A stretch of 64,000 nucleotides of DNA from Spiroplasma endosymbiont of Asaphidion curtum (lineage in GTDB: Bacteria > Bacillota_I > Bacilli_A > Mycoplasmatales > Nriv7). The stretch covers positions 434,001 to 498,000 of the forward strand of contig NZ_OZ035001.1 of the NCBI RefSeq assembly GCF_964031085.1. The letters are read 5' to 3'. The notes beneath the pieces are model-generated. The model ran no database searches. It had not been told where the DNA came from and was given only the letters and a program-made list of their open reading frames with translations. Below, in pieces: positions 34,056 through 50,014 of the stretch (its first letter is position 1; the number at the start of each line of letters is the position of its first letter). The position numbers and the translations under genes are program-made.

Positions 34056-34580
34056 TTAAAGAACGAAATATTAATGTTAATAATCGTATAACTGTTGGTC
34101 ATTGAGAAGGTGATATTGTAGTATCATCACGAGGTAAAAGTAAATCATGTTTAATAACTTTAGTTGAAAGAACATCAAGATTTACTTTAGCAATGTTAGT
34201 TGAAAATAGAACTACTAAAGTTGTTAACGAAAACATTAGCCATTATTTATCAATTCTTCCAAATAATCTTGTTAAGACTATAACATTTGATAGGGGTAAA
34301 GAATTTTCTAATTGACAACAACTTGAAAAAAATTTAAATGTGAAAATTTATTTTGCTAATGCGTATTCGCCTTGACAAAGAGGTACTAATGAAAATACTA
34401 ATGGTTTAATTAGAGAAAAATTTCCTAAAAAATTTAATTTTTCAAATACTACTAAAAATGCAGTTCATAAATTTATATTGTCTTTAAACCAAAGACCAAG
34501 AAAAATACTAAATTATCTTTCACCAATCGAATATTTGGTTAGAAAAATAATTTAGTTGCACTTAACTTTACAATTTGGCA
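34056..34580 (+). mobile_element. IS30 fragment (C-terminal half)
   Basis: Starts at TTAAAGAACG of the transposase gene and keeps the TTTGGC end. The same ISa-IS30 junction, with the same T in GATATTGTAG, occurs at 48088/48089. Its end supplies the stop of plsY. Confidence 0.87.
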
Positions 34581-35266
34581 TTACTAAATTGTTTTTCTTG
34601 TCCAGTAAAAATTCGATAAATATTTTGATAGTGTCGTAAAATAACAATTAAAACAATCAAACCAACAATTAATTGAGTTCAATAATTAGGCAATAAGTAA
34701 GAAAAAAATAATTCGGAGTGATTAATTCACATATTTACAGGCAAATTGTTTATTTGCTTAATTCAAGAGCAACAAAAAATAGATATGGTACATATTAATG
34801 AAGCAATAGAAACAACGCGAATAATTAAAAATATTGTTCATCATACAATAGTTGCAATAATAAAATAAATCGGATTAAGAAAAAGTGTAAAGCCTAAAAA
34901 GGGCCCAACACCTTTGCCACCTTTAAATTTATGATAAATTGGTAAGCAATGTCCGAAAACTGCAAAAACAGCACTAATATAAACTGAGGTTTCACTAAGA
35001 GTAAAGGCTGATGAATTAATTAGTGATAGTAATTTTACAATTGCTAAAACAATACCAATTTTTAAACCATCTAAAATAAGAATAATTAAACCAAATTTGG
35101 TTCCCATAATTCTGGCAGCATTAGTAGCTCCGGCATTTTTAGAATAATGGTCACGGACATCGGTTTTAAAATAATATTTACTAATAAGAATTGTTGGTGA
35201 TAGTGAACCAGCTAAATAACCAATAACACATCCCAAGGTTGTCATAATGATTGATGCAGTACTCAT
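34568..35266 (-). CDS. plsY: Glycerol-3-phosphate acyltransferase PlsY
   Basis: 232 residues, several membrane spans. It adds an acyl group from acyl phosphate to glycerol 3-phosphate, the first step of phospholipid synthesis. Conserved loops: GSLSPTILISK near residue 20, the SKNAGATNAARIMG block near 42, GHCLPIYHKFKGGKGV near 108. TGA tryptophans throughout the second half. The last residues (NAKL) and the stop codon come from the IS30 end at 34580, so the natural C-terminus has been replaced but the catalytic part is whole. Together with plsC (61638) it would make phosphatidic acid. A miniature ISb element sits upstream. Confidence 0.92.
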
Positions 35267-35304
35267 ATAATCATCTCTTTTCTAAAATATTATAATTTTA
35301 ATAT

Positions 35305-35452
35305 TAGACTTGGTACATAACCCTCAATTTTATCTACTATTTTGATAATATATTATTTTCTAGATGAAGCACAAATATTAGATAAATATAAAGATGAAAG
35401 TGAATTTTATAGTTTGGTAGGTGCAAAATGTTATAGTTATGTACCAAGTCTA
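35305..35452. repeat. Miniature ISb derivative (MITE) 5
   Basis: 148 bp (one extra TA) in the divergent leader region between plsY and the hydrolase gene. Confidence 0.85.
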
Positions 35453-35622
35453 TTATATTATTATATAAGGTAATTTTATTATATTATTGTTTAATTTATA
35501 ATATAATCATTATATATGCCATAATTCTTATAATAGTTTTAGTCATCAGATATTAAAGGTAACATTATAGAAATTAAGTTTTGTACTTAAAATAGTAATT
35601 ATTAGAAAAGGAAGATGAAAAA

Positions 35623-36546
35623 ATGCAAGAATTAAAAATTTTATCGTTTGATAATAGTGAACTTCATTTATATATATGAGATCAAGTTAGTAAGCCTAAA
35701 GGGGTCATACAATTAGTTCATGGATCTAGTGAATATACTTTTCGTTATGATGAATTTGCTAAGTATTTAAATGCTAATGGTTGAATCGTTATTGGTAATG
35801 ATCTTCGTGGACACGGAAAAACGGTTACTGATAAAGACCACTTAGGTTTTTTTAGTGTTAAGGATGGTTGAGATAAGCTGGTATTAGATTTAAAAGTAGT
35901 GAATGATTATATTGTTCATAATTATCCTAAATTAGGAATTACAATGTTAGGGCAATCAATGGGTTCATTTTTAGCGAGACATTATGCAACATCATACTCT
36001 TATACTATTGAATCATTAGTTATTTGTGCAACAACTTGAAAATCAAAAATGCAATTATGAATTGGCAAATTTATTGCTAAATATTTACAAAAACGACAAC
36101 CATTACATGCTCCGAGTAATTTTATTAATAATTTAACTTATAAAAAATTTAGTAAGAAAATTAAAGAAAAAGATAATGATTTAGCTTGACTAACTCGTGA
36201 TAAAAATATTCAAGAAAAATTTAGAAATGATCCCTTAACAGGACAAATATTTACTGCTAGTGCTTTTAAAGATATGTTTATAGGTTTATTGTATATTATG
36301 AAAAAGAAAAATATTATTAAAACTCGGAAAACTTTACCAATATTTTTTATTGGCGGAATCAATGATCCGGCCGGTAATTTTGGTAAAGGTGTTAAAAAAA
36401 CTGCAAGAAAATATCGTCAATATGGTTTTAAAAAAACAAGCATTTTATTATATTCAGGAATGCGTCACGAAATTTTAAATGAAATTGGTAAAGAACAAGT
36501 ATATCAAGATGTTTTAAATTTTATTAATAAGTATAATAGTAAATAA
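35623..36546 (+). CDS. Alpha/beta hydrolase, lysophospholipase (monoacylglycerol lipase) type
   Basis: 307 residues. Hydrolase fold with QLVHGSSEYTFRYDEFA near residue 30 (oxyanion HG), NDLRGHGKT near 60, nucleophile elbow GQSMGS near 110, acid residue in GGINDPAG near 248, and catalytic histidine in GMRHEI near 285. This arrangement fits PldB/monoglyceride lipases, which release fatty acids from lysophospholipid or monoacylglycerol. The ribosome site is AAAAGGAAG. It is followed 30 bases later by parE, perhaps cotranscribed. Substrate uncertain. Confidence 0.85.
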
Positions 36547-36570
36547 TAATTAACAACAATAAAGGGGTGA

Positions 36571-38467
<1,897 letters not shown>

Positions 38468-38490
<23 letters not shown>

Positions 38491-39276
38491 TTTTATCTAC
38501 TATTTTGATAATATTATTTCCTAGGTGAAGTACAAATGTTAGATAAATATAAAGATGAAAGTGAATTTTATAGTCTAATAGGCATAAAATATAAAACTTT
38601 CATGAAAATGGTAGAAATTTTAAAAGAAGCTGAAGCTAAACAAAAACAAATTGGTGGTAGACTAAATAAATTATCAATAGAGCAAAGATTACTTATGACT
38701 TTAGAATATTGAAAAGAATATAGTACATATCGTATTATTGCAAAAAAATATAATATTAGTCATGTTAGTTGTATTCGTAATATTTTTTGAGTTGAAAATA
38801 CTCTAATAAAAAATAGTCACTTTCATATACCTGGCAAAAGGATATTATTGGAAAATAAGGGTACTAATAATAATTTATTAGCAATTGATGCTACAGAAAT
38901 TCCAATTGAAAGAATTAAAAAAACTAAAATTATTATTTTCTGGTAAGAAAAGGCAACATTCATTAAAATCGCAAATAATTATTGATTTATTTAACAATAA
39001 AATTATTTCAGTAGATTTTTGTTATGGCAGTATTCATGATTATAAGTTATTTTTAAAATCAAATACACTTATAAATCCAAAATTAGAATTAATTGCTGAT
39101 TCAGGATATCAAGGTTTGCAAAATGTTCATAAAAATACATTATTACCAATTAAAAAGATTTAAAATACTAGTTTATCGTTATCGCAATAAGATTAGAAGA
39201 TTTGGATTACGATTTAACTTAATTTCAAGAATATATAATTTTGAATTAAGCTAGTTATAGTTATCTACCAAGTCTA
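38468..39276 (+). mobile_element. ISb copy B, internally deleted
   Basis: 809 bp, both ends. It has lost about 100 bp between two AAAAAGA repeats (junction near 39155), removing the last catalytic block of orfB. It still has orfA (from 38536) and the seven-A slip site near 38918-38925. Sits inside the end of parE and in front of parC. Confidence 0.85.
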
Positions 39277-39324
39277 TTAGAAGATAACTTTGTTATTGCT
39301 TCATAACATATAAGGAGGAATGAA

Positions 39325-41892
<2,568 letters not shown>

Positions 41893-41909
41893 TAAATGAA
41901 AGGAAACTT

Positions 41910-42653
41910 ATGATTCAAAAAAGTTTTTTAGAAAAAATAAAACTATATGAATGATTAGTAGAAAAGTTACCCAGTTCTAATGATTTAAATAAAAAAGGTA
42001 TTTATGCTTTGTATATTCAGTTACCAACAATTAAACTTAATAAACTAATTCCCATTTATATTGGTCAATCAAAAAATAAAAATGGTATTGGTGAAAGATT
42101 TAAACAACATAAAGTTCAATTAAGTAAACTATTAAAAATGTCACCTCTTGATTATGAAGACCATATTGAATCTGGTAAACAAGATGGTAAACATTTTTAT
42201 AGTAAACTTCATGATTTTATTAGAAATATTAATGGTAGTATTAATGATATTAAAATTAAATTATTAGAATAATTTGTTGAGCATTCTAGTTGTAATACCA
42301 AAAAATGTTGTTGTTTAGATGAAAAAGAACAATGATGAATTAATGAATTTAAAGACGAATATTTTGGTTTTAATCAATTAACTTTTGTTATTAATTGACA
42401 TAAATTGGTAAATTCTTTAAAAAATAATTATTATGATAAATTAGTTAGCAAAAAATTTATTAATGAGACAAAAGTGTTAGGTCAAAAAATTATTGCTAAT
42501 CATAATGATGAATACTTACAATATGGTTATTACGATTTTAATTTCACTACTTTTAAAAAATTTTATGTTCATTTTGAACGATATATTCAAAATGACAATT
42601 GAAAATGAATAACAACATTTGAACAGTTAAATGAGGTAATTAAACAGGAATAA
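41910..42653 (+). pseudogene. GIY-YIG nuclease-domain protein with in-frame stop
   Basis: One frame of 247 codons with a single TAA at 42270-42272. The first 120 residues carry KKGIYALYI, then IPIYIGQSKN and GIGERFKQHK, the GIY-YIG core with its arginine and histidine. After the stop, DEKEQWWINEFKDEY follows and may contribute the conserved glutamate. Such proteins cut DNA (restriction, repair or mobile). The start follows AAAGGAAA. Either a nonsense mutant or two short proteins; the first is likelier because the frame is unbroken otherwise. Confidence 0.65.
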
Positions 42654-42678
42654 GAAATAAACCATAGGAAAAAAATAA

Positions 42679-42822
42679 ATGTATCTAGATGAAATAAGAG
42701 ATTTAATTAAGAATGTTAATTTTTAAAAACCGATACCAATATCTTTTTCATTTGACCATTCAAAAACTGGCAAGAAAGAATATAATCCAATTTGTCAAAT
42801 AAAAATTTTATTTCGTAAGTAG
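42679..42822 (+). pseudogene. Remnant of an unrecognised gene
   Basis: MYLDEIRDLIKNVNF, a TAA, then in the same frame KPIPISFSFDHSKTGKK and QIKILFRK. It is then cut by an ISb fragment. The ribosome site is AGGAAAAA. It follows the GIY-YIG gene by 25 bases and may have been its operon partner. Confidence 0.35.
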
Positions 42823-42832
42823 AACAGTGAAG

Positions 42833-42982
42833 ATTTCTACCATTTTCATGAAAGTTTTATATTTTATGCTTATTAGACTATAAAATTCATTTTCGTCTTT
42901 GTATTTATCTAACATTTGTACTTCACCTAGGAAATAATATTATCAAAATAGTAGATAAAATTAAAGGTTATGTACCAAGTCT
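42833..42982 (-). mobile_element. ISb 5' fragment
   Basis: About 150 bp of the ISb left end and orfA start, with a mutated terminal base (AAGTCTT). Confidence 0.8.
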
Positions 42983-43019
42983 TTTGTTATAATAGTTTTA
43001 TTGGAGGTTTTGATAAAGA

Positions 43020-43385
43020 ATGAAAATACAATATAACTGATTAGTACTAACTTCATTAACTGATGATTAATATTATTTTGGTTGTTCAACAATATTCACA
43101 AGAAAGTGAGCAAAGTATTGATCGGTTAATTTCTCAAACAATTTTAAGTAATATTAATGATTTTGCTAATATTAATTTAACATTATTGGCAAAAAAAGCC
43201 TATACTTCAACAGCATCAATTATTCGTTTTTGTAAAAAATTAGGTTATAGTGGTTATTCAGAGTTTAAATTTGCTTTTTTACAAGCATATAAAAAGAAAA
43301 ATCCGATTGAGGATGTTAATTTAAAAAGTTGTTTTTCTTGTAATAATTTTTGAAATAGTATTAAACATAATAATTTTTTAATTAG
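43020..43385 (+). pseudogene. RpiR/MurR-family regulator, N-terminal remnant
   Basis: Starts MKIQYNWLVLTSL after TTGGAGG. The frame slips by one near 43063 and continues with SIDRLISQTILSNINDFANI, KKAYTSTASIIRFCKKLG and YSGYSEFKFAFL, the helix-turn-helix typical of RpiR regulators of sugar phosphate genes. ISa cuts it at 43386, and no sugar-binding (SIS) domain remains. Confidence 0.75.
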
Positions 43386-43435
43386 TAGACTTCTTGCATT
43401 ACTTATTAAAATAATTACAAATTATTTGTAAAAAT

Positions 43436-44517
43436 GCCAAATTGTAAAGTTAAGTGCAACTAAATTATTTTTCTAACCAAATATTCGATTGGTGAAAGAT
43501 AATTTAGTATTTTTCTTGGTCTTTGGTTTAAAGACAATATAAATTTATGAACTGCATTTTTAGTAGTATTTGAAAAATTAAATTTTTTAGGAAATTTTTC
43601 TCTAATTAAACCATTAGTATTTTCATTAGTACCTCTTTGTCAAGGCGAATACGCATTAGCAAAATAAATTTTCACATTTAAATTTTTTTCAAGTTGTTGT
43701 CAATTAGAAAATTCTTTACCCCTATCAAATGTTATAGTCTTAACAAGATTATTTGGAAGAATTGATAAATAATGGCTAATGTTTTCGTTAACAACTTTAG
43801 TAGTTCTATTTTCAACTAACATTGCTAAAGTAAATCTTGATGTTCTTTCAACTAAAGTTATTAAACATGATTTACTTTTACCTCGTGATGATACTACAGT
43901 ATCACCTTCTCAATGACCAACAGTTATACGATTATTAACATTAATATTTCGTTCTTTAATTGATTTACCATTAAATTTACCGCGATTTTCTTGAGATTTT
44001 CGTTTCTTACCTTTTCTTCTTAAATTTTTATTAGTAACTTTTTCAAGTAATCCAGAATAAATTCAATTGTAAATTGTTTTAAAACTAATAATTCATTCTT
44101 TATGAAAATTTTTAATTCTGCCATAAATTTGTTCAGGCGATCAACCTAATAGTAATTTTTGTTGTACATATTTTACTAATTCTCTATTTTTAAACTTATG
44201 AAAATAAACATGTGATTGTTTTCTGTTTTCTGCTTTATTTTGTGCAATTAATGAAAAATAATGATTACTATCTTTATTTCTATTGACTTCTCGAATAATA
44301 GTACTAATACTTCGATTAAGATTTTTAGCTATTTCACTAATTTTTACTTTAAACTTCAATTGATTCTCAATATAAATTCTTTCATATATGTCAAGATGTT
44401 TGTAACCCATATAAAAACTCCTTGCTTTGTTTTTTCTAAAATAAACTTAGCATCATGAAATTTTTATATGAGATTTTTTGCAATTTTATTTACTTGCACT
44501 TACAAGTATAATTCAGC
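43436..44517 (-). mobile_element. IS30-family element, copy g (full length)
   Basis: 1082 bp inserted into ISa, with AAAT on both sides as a possible short target duplication. Confidence 0.88.
43460..44410 (-). CDS. IS30-family transposase (copy g)
   Basis: 316 residues, open throughout. It differs from the others by aspartate for glycine at residue 7 (YKHLDIYER). Same domains as the copy at 11613-12563. Confidence 0.92.
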
Positions 44518-44641
44518 AAATAAAAAATACTATATAGTAATTTCTAACTTTTATTAGGTTAATACTTATGGATTTTATTAAATGTGTAAATTTTGAAACA
44601 ACAAAAAATTATTTTATTATTTAAATTTAATTTTAAATAAA

Positions 44642-45726
44642 TAGACTTCTTGCATTACTTATTAAAATAATTACAAATTATTTGTAAATAAAAAATACTA
44701 TATAGTAATTTCTAACTTTTATTAGGTTAATACTTATGGATTTTATTAAATGTGTAAATTTTGACACAACAAAAAATTATTTTATTATTTAAATTTAATT
44801 TTAAATAAATATTTTATGTTATCTATAATTGCAAATTATAAATTGAAGCAATTAAATTAAATCTTAAACTAAATCGTTTTCTACGATTACGATATTTTTC
44901 AGTAATAATTTTAAATTTTTTAAGAATAGCAAAAATATTTTCAATAATAATTCTCATTTTTGAAATTAATTTATTATTATGTTTTTGTTCTTTATTTAAA
45001 GGGTTTTTCTTTGTTTTTTTCTTAGGTATTAGAACATTACTATGAATTTTTTGTATTCCTTGATAACCATTATCAACTATTAATTTAGTATTTTTTAAAA
45101 TTGGGATTTTTGATTCTTTAAATAAACAAAAATCATGCTTTTTACCGAGAGAAAAATTTGTTGCAATAATTATTTTGCTTTCTTTTTCAATAATTACTTG
45201 TGTTTTAATAGTGTGTTTTTTCTTTTTTCCTGAATAAGATTGTTTTTGTCTTTTTTGGGCGTTGAATGGGTGTTTCTGTAGCATCAATAATAATTGTTTT
45301 ATCATTAAAATAATCATTTATTAATGCTTTTTTACCAGCAAGTTGTTGAAAATCAGGATGTTTGATTAAAATATCTTCAATTCACTTGATATTTCGATAA
45401 CAACTAGCTTCACTAATATCAAAACTTTTACCAAGATGAAAATAAGTACGATATTCTCGTCAATATGATAAAGTCATCAATAATCTATTTTCTAATGATA
45501 ATTTATTATTTTTACCACCTCTTTTAAACTTTTTTAACTCAGCTTCTTTTAAAATATTTAACATTTTATTAAAAGTACTTTGCTTTATTCCAGTTAATCG
45601 TAATAATTCTTTATCATTAATAAAATTAAATTTATCAAATTTCATAATCTTAAATTCCTTATAATTTCTATTTTAAATATATTTTATAGGAATTTTGTTT
45701 AATAAATAAGTAATGCAAGAAGTCTA
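44642..45726 (-). mobile_element. ISa copy 9, full length, six-A variant
   Basis: 1085 bp. orfA starts at 45645, orfB ends at 44823. It has only six A residues at the slip site, like copy 1, so the fusion frame is lost. Confidence 0.87.
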
Positions 45727-45877
45727 TTAAAACTTTTGAAATAAGACCTCATGATATATGACTAGCATCAGCCTCTAATCTACTAATGGTTGGTTGTTTT
45801 TTTACCCCAACCATTTTTGCTAATTGGGTCTGTGTTAAACCATTTCTTAAACGCATTTTTTTAATTAAAGTTTCCAT
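45727..45877 (-). pseudogene. XRE-family helix-turn-helix regulator, truncated
   Basis: METLIKKMRLRNGLTQTQLA, then MVGVKKQPTISRLEADASH: a clear Cro/CI-type DNA-binding domain in the first 45 residues. ISa removes everything after residue 50. The ribosome site is GAGGGGAG on the minus strand. It could have been an antitoxin or phage-type repressor; the missing part cannot be judged. Confidence 0.8.
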
Positions 45878-45917
45878 TAATTTATTATTTTCTCCCCTCT
45901 TTTAAGCAACATTATAA

Positions 45918-46063
45918 TAGACTTGGTACATAACCCTCAATTTTATCTACTATTTTGATAATATTATTTTCTAGATGAAGCACAAATATTAGATAAATAT
46001 AAAGATGAAAATGAATTTTATAGTTTGGTAGGTGCAAAATGTTATAGTTATGTACCAAGTCTA
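45918..46063. repeat. Miniature ISb derivative (MITE) 6
   Basis: 146 bp, directly joined to an ISb 3' fragment on its right. Confidence 0.85.
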
Positions 46064-46298
46064 TTATTGCCAATTAAAAAGAGTAAAAATAATCATTTAA
46101 ATCCAGATAAAAAGGAATATAATAGCTTTTTAAGTAAAGTTAGAATTGCCATTGAACATGTTTTTGCTAGATTAAAAAAATTTAAAATACTAGTTTATCG
46201 TTATCGCAATAAGATTAGAAGATTTGGATTACGATTTAACTTAATTTCAGGAATATATAATTTTGAATTAAGCTAGTTGTAGTTATGTACCAAGTCTA
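46064..46298 (+). mobile_element. ISb 3' fragment
   Basis: Last 235 bp of ISb: orfB end with KVRIAIEHVFARLKKFKI and the complete right terminus. Confidence 0.85.
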
Positions 46299-46319
46299 TT
46301 GTGTAAAAATTCAAAAAAA

Positions 46320-46337
46320 CAGCTAAATTATTAGCTG
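46320..46337 (-). terminator. Terminator of the DUF402 gene
   Basis: Seven-base stem CAGCTAA/TTAGCTG, followed on the minus strand by TTTTTTTGAATTTTT. Confidence 0.6.
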
Positions 46338-46360
46338 CTACAAAAAGTTAAGTTTAATGA

Positions 46361-46894
46361 TTATTTAAAATTATTTTGATAATTGTTTCAATGATTTAAT
46401 ACCGTTTTTTCATGAAATAAATCATCTTTATCTTTAATTTGAATTTTTAATTTTTCAATTTCATTTCAAATAATATTTTGCAAATTTTCAGGATAATTTC
46501 AATTTATCTTGTTACGACCAAACTCTTTTAAATCCAATATTTTTGTATATCCATCAGGAAATACTTTAATATCAATATCATAATCAATAAACTTTATTGC
46601 TTTACCATCATAAGTAAAAGGACTAGCAATATTACAATAGTAATGAATACCATTATCTTTTAACATTGAAATAATATTATATCAGCGGTTCTTAGAAAAG
46701 AACCAAATAGCCGGTTCATGAGTTTTTCACTTCCGACCATTAACCTCAGTAACAATAACGGCTTCATTTACTAAAATTAAATAATTTTTAGTTTCTTCTA
46801 AAACAATAGCGTGAGCCCAAGAACGATATATTTCACCATTATGTTTATAGGCATGAATTAAAACTTTTTGACCTGTTATAAGTGTGTTTTTCAT
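46361..46894 (-). CDS. ntdP: DUF402 nucleoside tri/diphosphate phosphatase
   Basis: 177 residues, the length of Bacillus YgaC/NtdP. Motifs run in the family order: IHAYKHNGEIYRSW near residue 12, VTEVNGRKWKTHEPAIWFF near 48, GIHYYCNIASPF near 82, and the metal-binding acidic block KFIDYDIDIKVFPDG near 100. NtdP removes phosphates from nucleoside tri- and diphosphates. The start is fixed by GGAGGTG. Monocistronic. It is the only intact ordinary gene between 42 and 51.5 kb; the 184 bases upstream to 47078 show nothing more than AT-rich leader. Confidence 0.85.
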
Positions 46895-47078
46895 CTTTTA
46901 CACCTCCAAAGTCATTCTTATAATTAATACAAAAGTACAAAATAATTATAACATAAAAAATAACCTAATTAATACAAGGTCACTAATGAGACTAAACTCA
47001 ATACGATTAAAGTTTTTAGGGGTTATAAATAATAATTTAATATATTTTATCTTATTTCTTAACTAAATTAATTATAAG

Positions 47079-47114
47079 CTGAATTATACTTGTAAGTGCA
47101 AGTATAATTCAGCG
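47079..47114. repeat. Palindromic fusion of two IS30 ends
   Basis: 36 bp: GCTGAATTATACTTG, then TAAGTGC, then CAAGTATAATTCAGC up to overlap. It is the same IS30 end twice, in opposite directions, with the whole element body gone. Confidence 0.8.
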
Positions 47115-48088
47115 ATAAAGAATTATTACGATTAACTGGAATAAAGCAAAGTACTTTTAATAAAATGTTAAATATTTTAAAAGAAGCTGAGTTAAAAAAG
47201 TTTAAAAGAGGTGGTAAAAATAATAAATTATCATTAGAAAATAGATTATTGATGACTTTATCATATTGACGAGAATATCGTACTTATTTTCATCTTGGTA
47301 AAAGTTTTGATATTAGTGAAGCTAGTTGTTATCGAAATATCAAGTGAATTGAAGATATTTTAATCAAACATCCTGATTTTCAACAACTTGCTGGTAAAAA
47401 AGCATTAATAAATGATTATTTTAATGATAAAACAATTATTATTGATGCTACAGAAACACCCATTCAACGCCCAAAAAAAGACAAAAACAATCTTATTCAG
47501 GAAAAAAGAAAAAACACACTATTAAAACACAAGTAATTATTGAAAAAGAAAGCAAAATAATTATTGCAACAAATTTTTCTCTCGGTAAAAAGCATGATTT
47601 TTGTTTATTTAAAGAATCAAAAATCCCAATTTTAAAAAATACTAAATTAATAGTTGATAATGGTTATCAAGGAATACAAAAAATTCATAGTAATGTTCTA
47701 ATACCTAAGAAAAAAACAAAGAAAAACCCTTTAAATAAAGAACAAAAACATAATAATAAATTAATTTCAAAAATGAGAATTATTATTGAAAATATTTTTG
47801 CTATTCTTAAAAAATTTAAAATTATTACTGAAAAATATCGTAATCGTAGAAAACGATTTAGTTTAAGATTTAATTTAATTGCTTCAATTTATAATTTGCA
47901 ATTATAGATAACATAAAATATTTATTTAAAATTAAATTTAAATAATAAAATAATTTTTTGTTGTGTCAAAATTTACACATTTAATAAAATCCATAAGTAT
48001 TAACCTAATAAAAGTTAGAAATTACTATATAGTATTTTTTATTTACAAATAATTTGTAATTATTTTAATAAGTAATGCAAGAAGTCTA
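47115..48088 (+). mobile_element. ISa fragment lacking the first 110 bp
   Basis: Starts GATAAAGAATTATT, exactly where the ISa fragment at 24785-24894 stops; seven-A slip site; complete 3' end. Confidence 0.87.
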
Positions 48089-48612
48089 TTAAAGAACGAA
48101 ATATTAATGTTAATAATCGTATAACTGTTGGTCATTGAGAAGGTGATATTGTAGTATCATCACGAGGTAAAAGTAAATCATGTTTAATAACTTTAGTTGA
48201 AAGAACATCAAGATTTACTTTAGCAATGTTAGTTGAAAATAGAACTACTAAAGTTGTTAACGAAAACATTAGCCATTATTTATCAATTCTTCCAAATAAT
48301 CTTGTTAAGACTATAACATTTGATAGGGGTAAAGAATTTTCTAATTGACAACAACTTGAAAAAAATTTAAATGTGAAAATTTATTTTGCTAATGCGTATT
48401 CGCCTTGACAAAGAGGTACTAATGAAAATACTAATGGTTTAATTAGAGAAAAATTTCCTAAAAAATTTAATTTTTCAAATACTACTAAAAATGCAGTTCA
48501 TAAATTTATATTGTCTTTAAACCAAAGACCAAGAAAAATACTAAATTATCTTTCACCAATCGAATATTTGGTTAGAAAAATAATTTAGTTGCACTTAACT
48601 TTTCAATTTGGC
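48089..48612 (+). mobile_element. IS30 fragment (C-terminal half)
   Basis: Same start (TTAAAGAACG) and same T substitution as the fragment at 34056; TTTGGC end present. Confidence 0.87.
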
Positions 48613-48763
48613 TTAAATAATAAAATAATTTTTTGTTGTGTCAAAATTTACACATTTAATAAAATCCATAAGTATTAACCTAATAAAAGTTAGAAATTAC
48701 TATATAGTATTTTTTATTTACAAATAATTTGTAATTATTTTAATAAGTAATGCAAGAAGTCTA
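48613..48763 (+). mobile_element. ISa 3' end fragment
   Basis: Last 151 bp of ISa, from TTAAATAATAAAAT to the terminus. Confidence 0.85.
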
Positions 48764-49173
48764 TTTATTAATGCTTTTTTACCAGCAAGTTGTTGAAAAT
48801 CAGGATGTTTGATTAAAATATCTTCAATTCACTTGATATTTCGATAACAACTAGCTTCACTAATATCAAAACTTTTACCAAGATGAAAATAAGTACGATA
48901 TTCTCGTCAATATGATAAAGTCATCAATAATCTATTTTCTAATGATAATTTATTATTTTTACCACCTCTTTTAAACTTTTTTAACTCAGCTTCTTTTAAA
49001 ATATTTAACATTTTATTAAAAGTACTTTGCTTTATTCCAGTTAATCGTAATAATTCTTTATCATTAATAAAATTAAATTTATCAAATTTCATAATCTTAA
49101 ATTCCTTATAATTTCTATTTTAAATATATTTTATAGGAATTTTGTTTAATAAATAAGTAATGCAAGAAGTCTA
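48764..49173 (-). mobile_element. ISa 5' fragment
   Basis: First 410 bp of ISa on the minus strand (orfA start at 49092), cut where the preceding ISa end begins. Confidence 0.85.
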
Positions 49174-49229
49174 ATATTCAAATTAAGTATATATTTCTTA
49201 TGTATGATTTTTGTTGTAAAAAATTATTT

Positions 49230-49417
49230 TAATGTTGTTTTTATAAGCATTTTACTTAGTTTTTATAACCTTTTATTAAGATTATGTTTGTTAATATTAA
49301 ATATTTTGTTTTATTACTTATTTTTTAAATAAAACGATAATTAATTTGTAGTTACTTTTCTTTCAAAATTATTCAAATCTTTATCCACCTAACAAAACTT
49401 TACGCGCCCCGAAATAA
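49230..49417 (-). other. Duplicate of the repeat-protein tail and 3' flank
   Basis: Closely resembles 31944-32105: the same T-rich 3' flank, then on the minus strand GARKVLLGG and a stop. It is the end of a second member of the gene family at 32059. The coding part stops where the YigZ gene begins. Confidence 0.55.
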
Positions 49418-49429
49418 CGGTGAAAAACA

Positions 49430-49927
49430 ATGCAAGTGATTGATGATGCCCTTCACAAAATTGAATATACAATTAAAAATTCGCGTTTTATTTGTCTTAT
49501 TAAATATGTTACCACTGAAAAAGAAGCTTGACAATTCATTAATCAATATTTAAACCCCAAAGCGACTCACAATTGTTATTGCTATATTACCAATAATAAT
49601 AAAATCCAAAAATATGATGACGATAAAGAACCAATAAGAACCGCAGGATTTGCAATGCTTACTTATTTACAAAAACAAAACATTACCAATATCGTTGTTT
49701 TAAACATTCGCTATTTTGGAAAAATTCTTTTAGGAAAATCACGATTAATTCACGCCTATAAATTTGGATTACAAAAATTATTTTTAAACCTTAAATTATA
49801 TACCCTAGAAATAATTTATGAATATACAATTTCTTTCCCATATGAACACCAAAAACTAATTAATAAAATTATTAAAGAACATCAAGGCAATATTATTAAG
49901 CAATTATATAGTAGACTTGGTACATAA
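49430..49927 (+). pseudogene. yigZ: YigZ/IMPACT-family protein, C-terminus cut
   Basis: MQVIDDALHKIEYTIKNSRF opens the IMPACT domain. Family motifs follow: ATHNCYCYI near residue 44, YDDDKEPIRTAGFAML near 60, VVLNIRYFGKILLGKS near 88. Several otherwise near-invariant glycines of the RYFGGxxLGxGG loop are changed. A miniature ISb element at 49912 ends the frame after about 161 residues (usual length about 200), removing part of the C-terminal ferredoxin-like domain. No convincing ribosome site. Role in the family: translation-linked, poorly defined. Confidence 0.75.
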
Positions 49928-50014
49928 CTATAACATTTTGCACCTACCAAACTATAAAATTCACTTTCATCTTTATATTTATCTAATATTTGTGCTTCAT
50001 CTAGAAAATAATAT
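49912..50014. repeat. Miniature ISb derivative (MITE) 7, truncated
   Basis: First 103 bp; its other end is removed by ISa at 50015. Confidence 0.8.

Larger units (their letters stand above)
43386..44641 (-). mobile_element. ISa 3' fragment split by IS30 copy g
   Basis: 43386-43435 and 44518-44641 are consecutive pieces of the ISa 3' end, separated by IS30. It is then cut by another, complete ISa at 44642. Confidence 0.85.
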
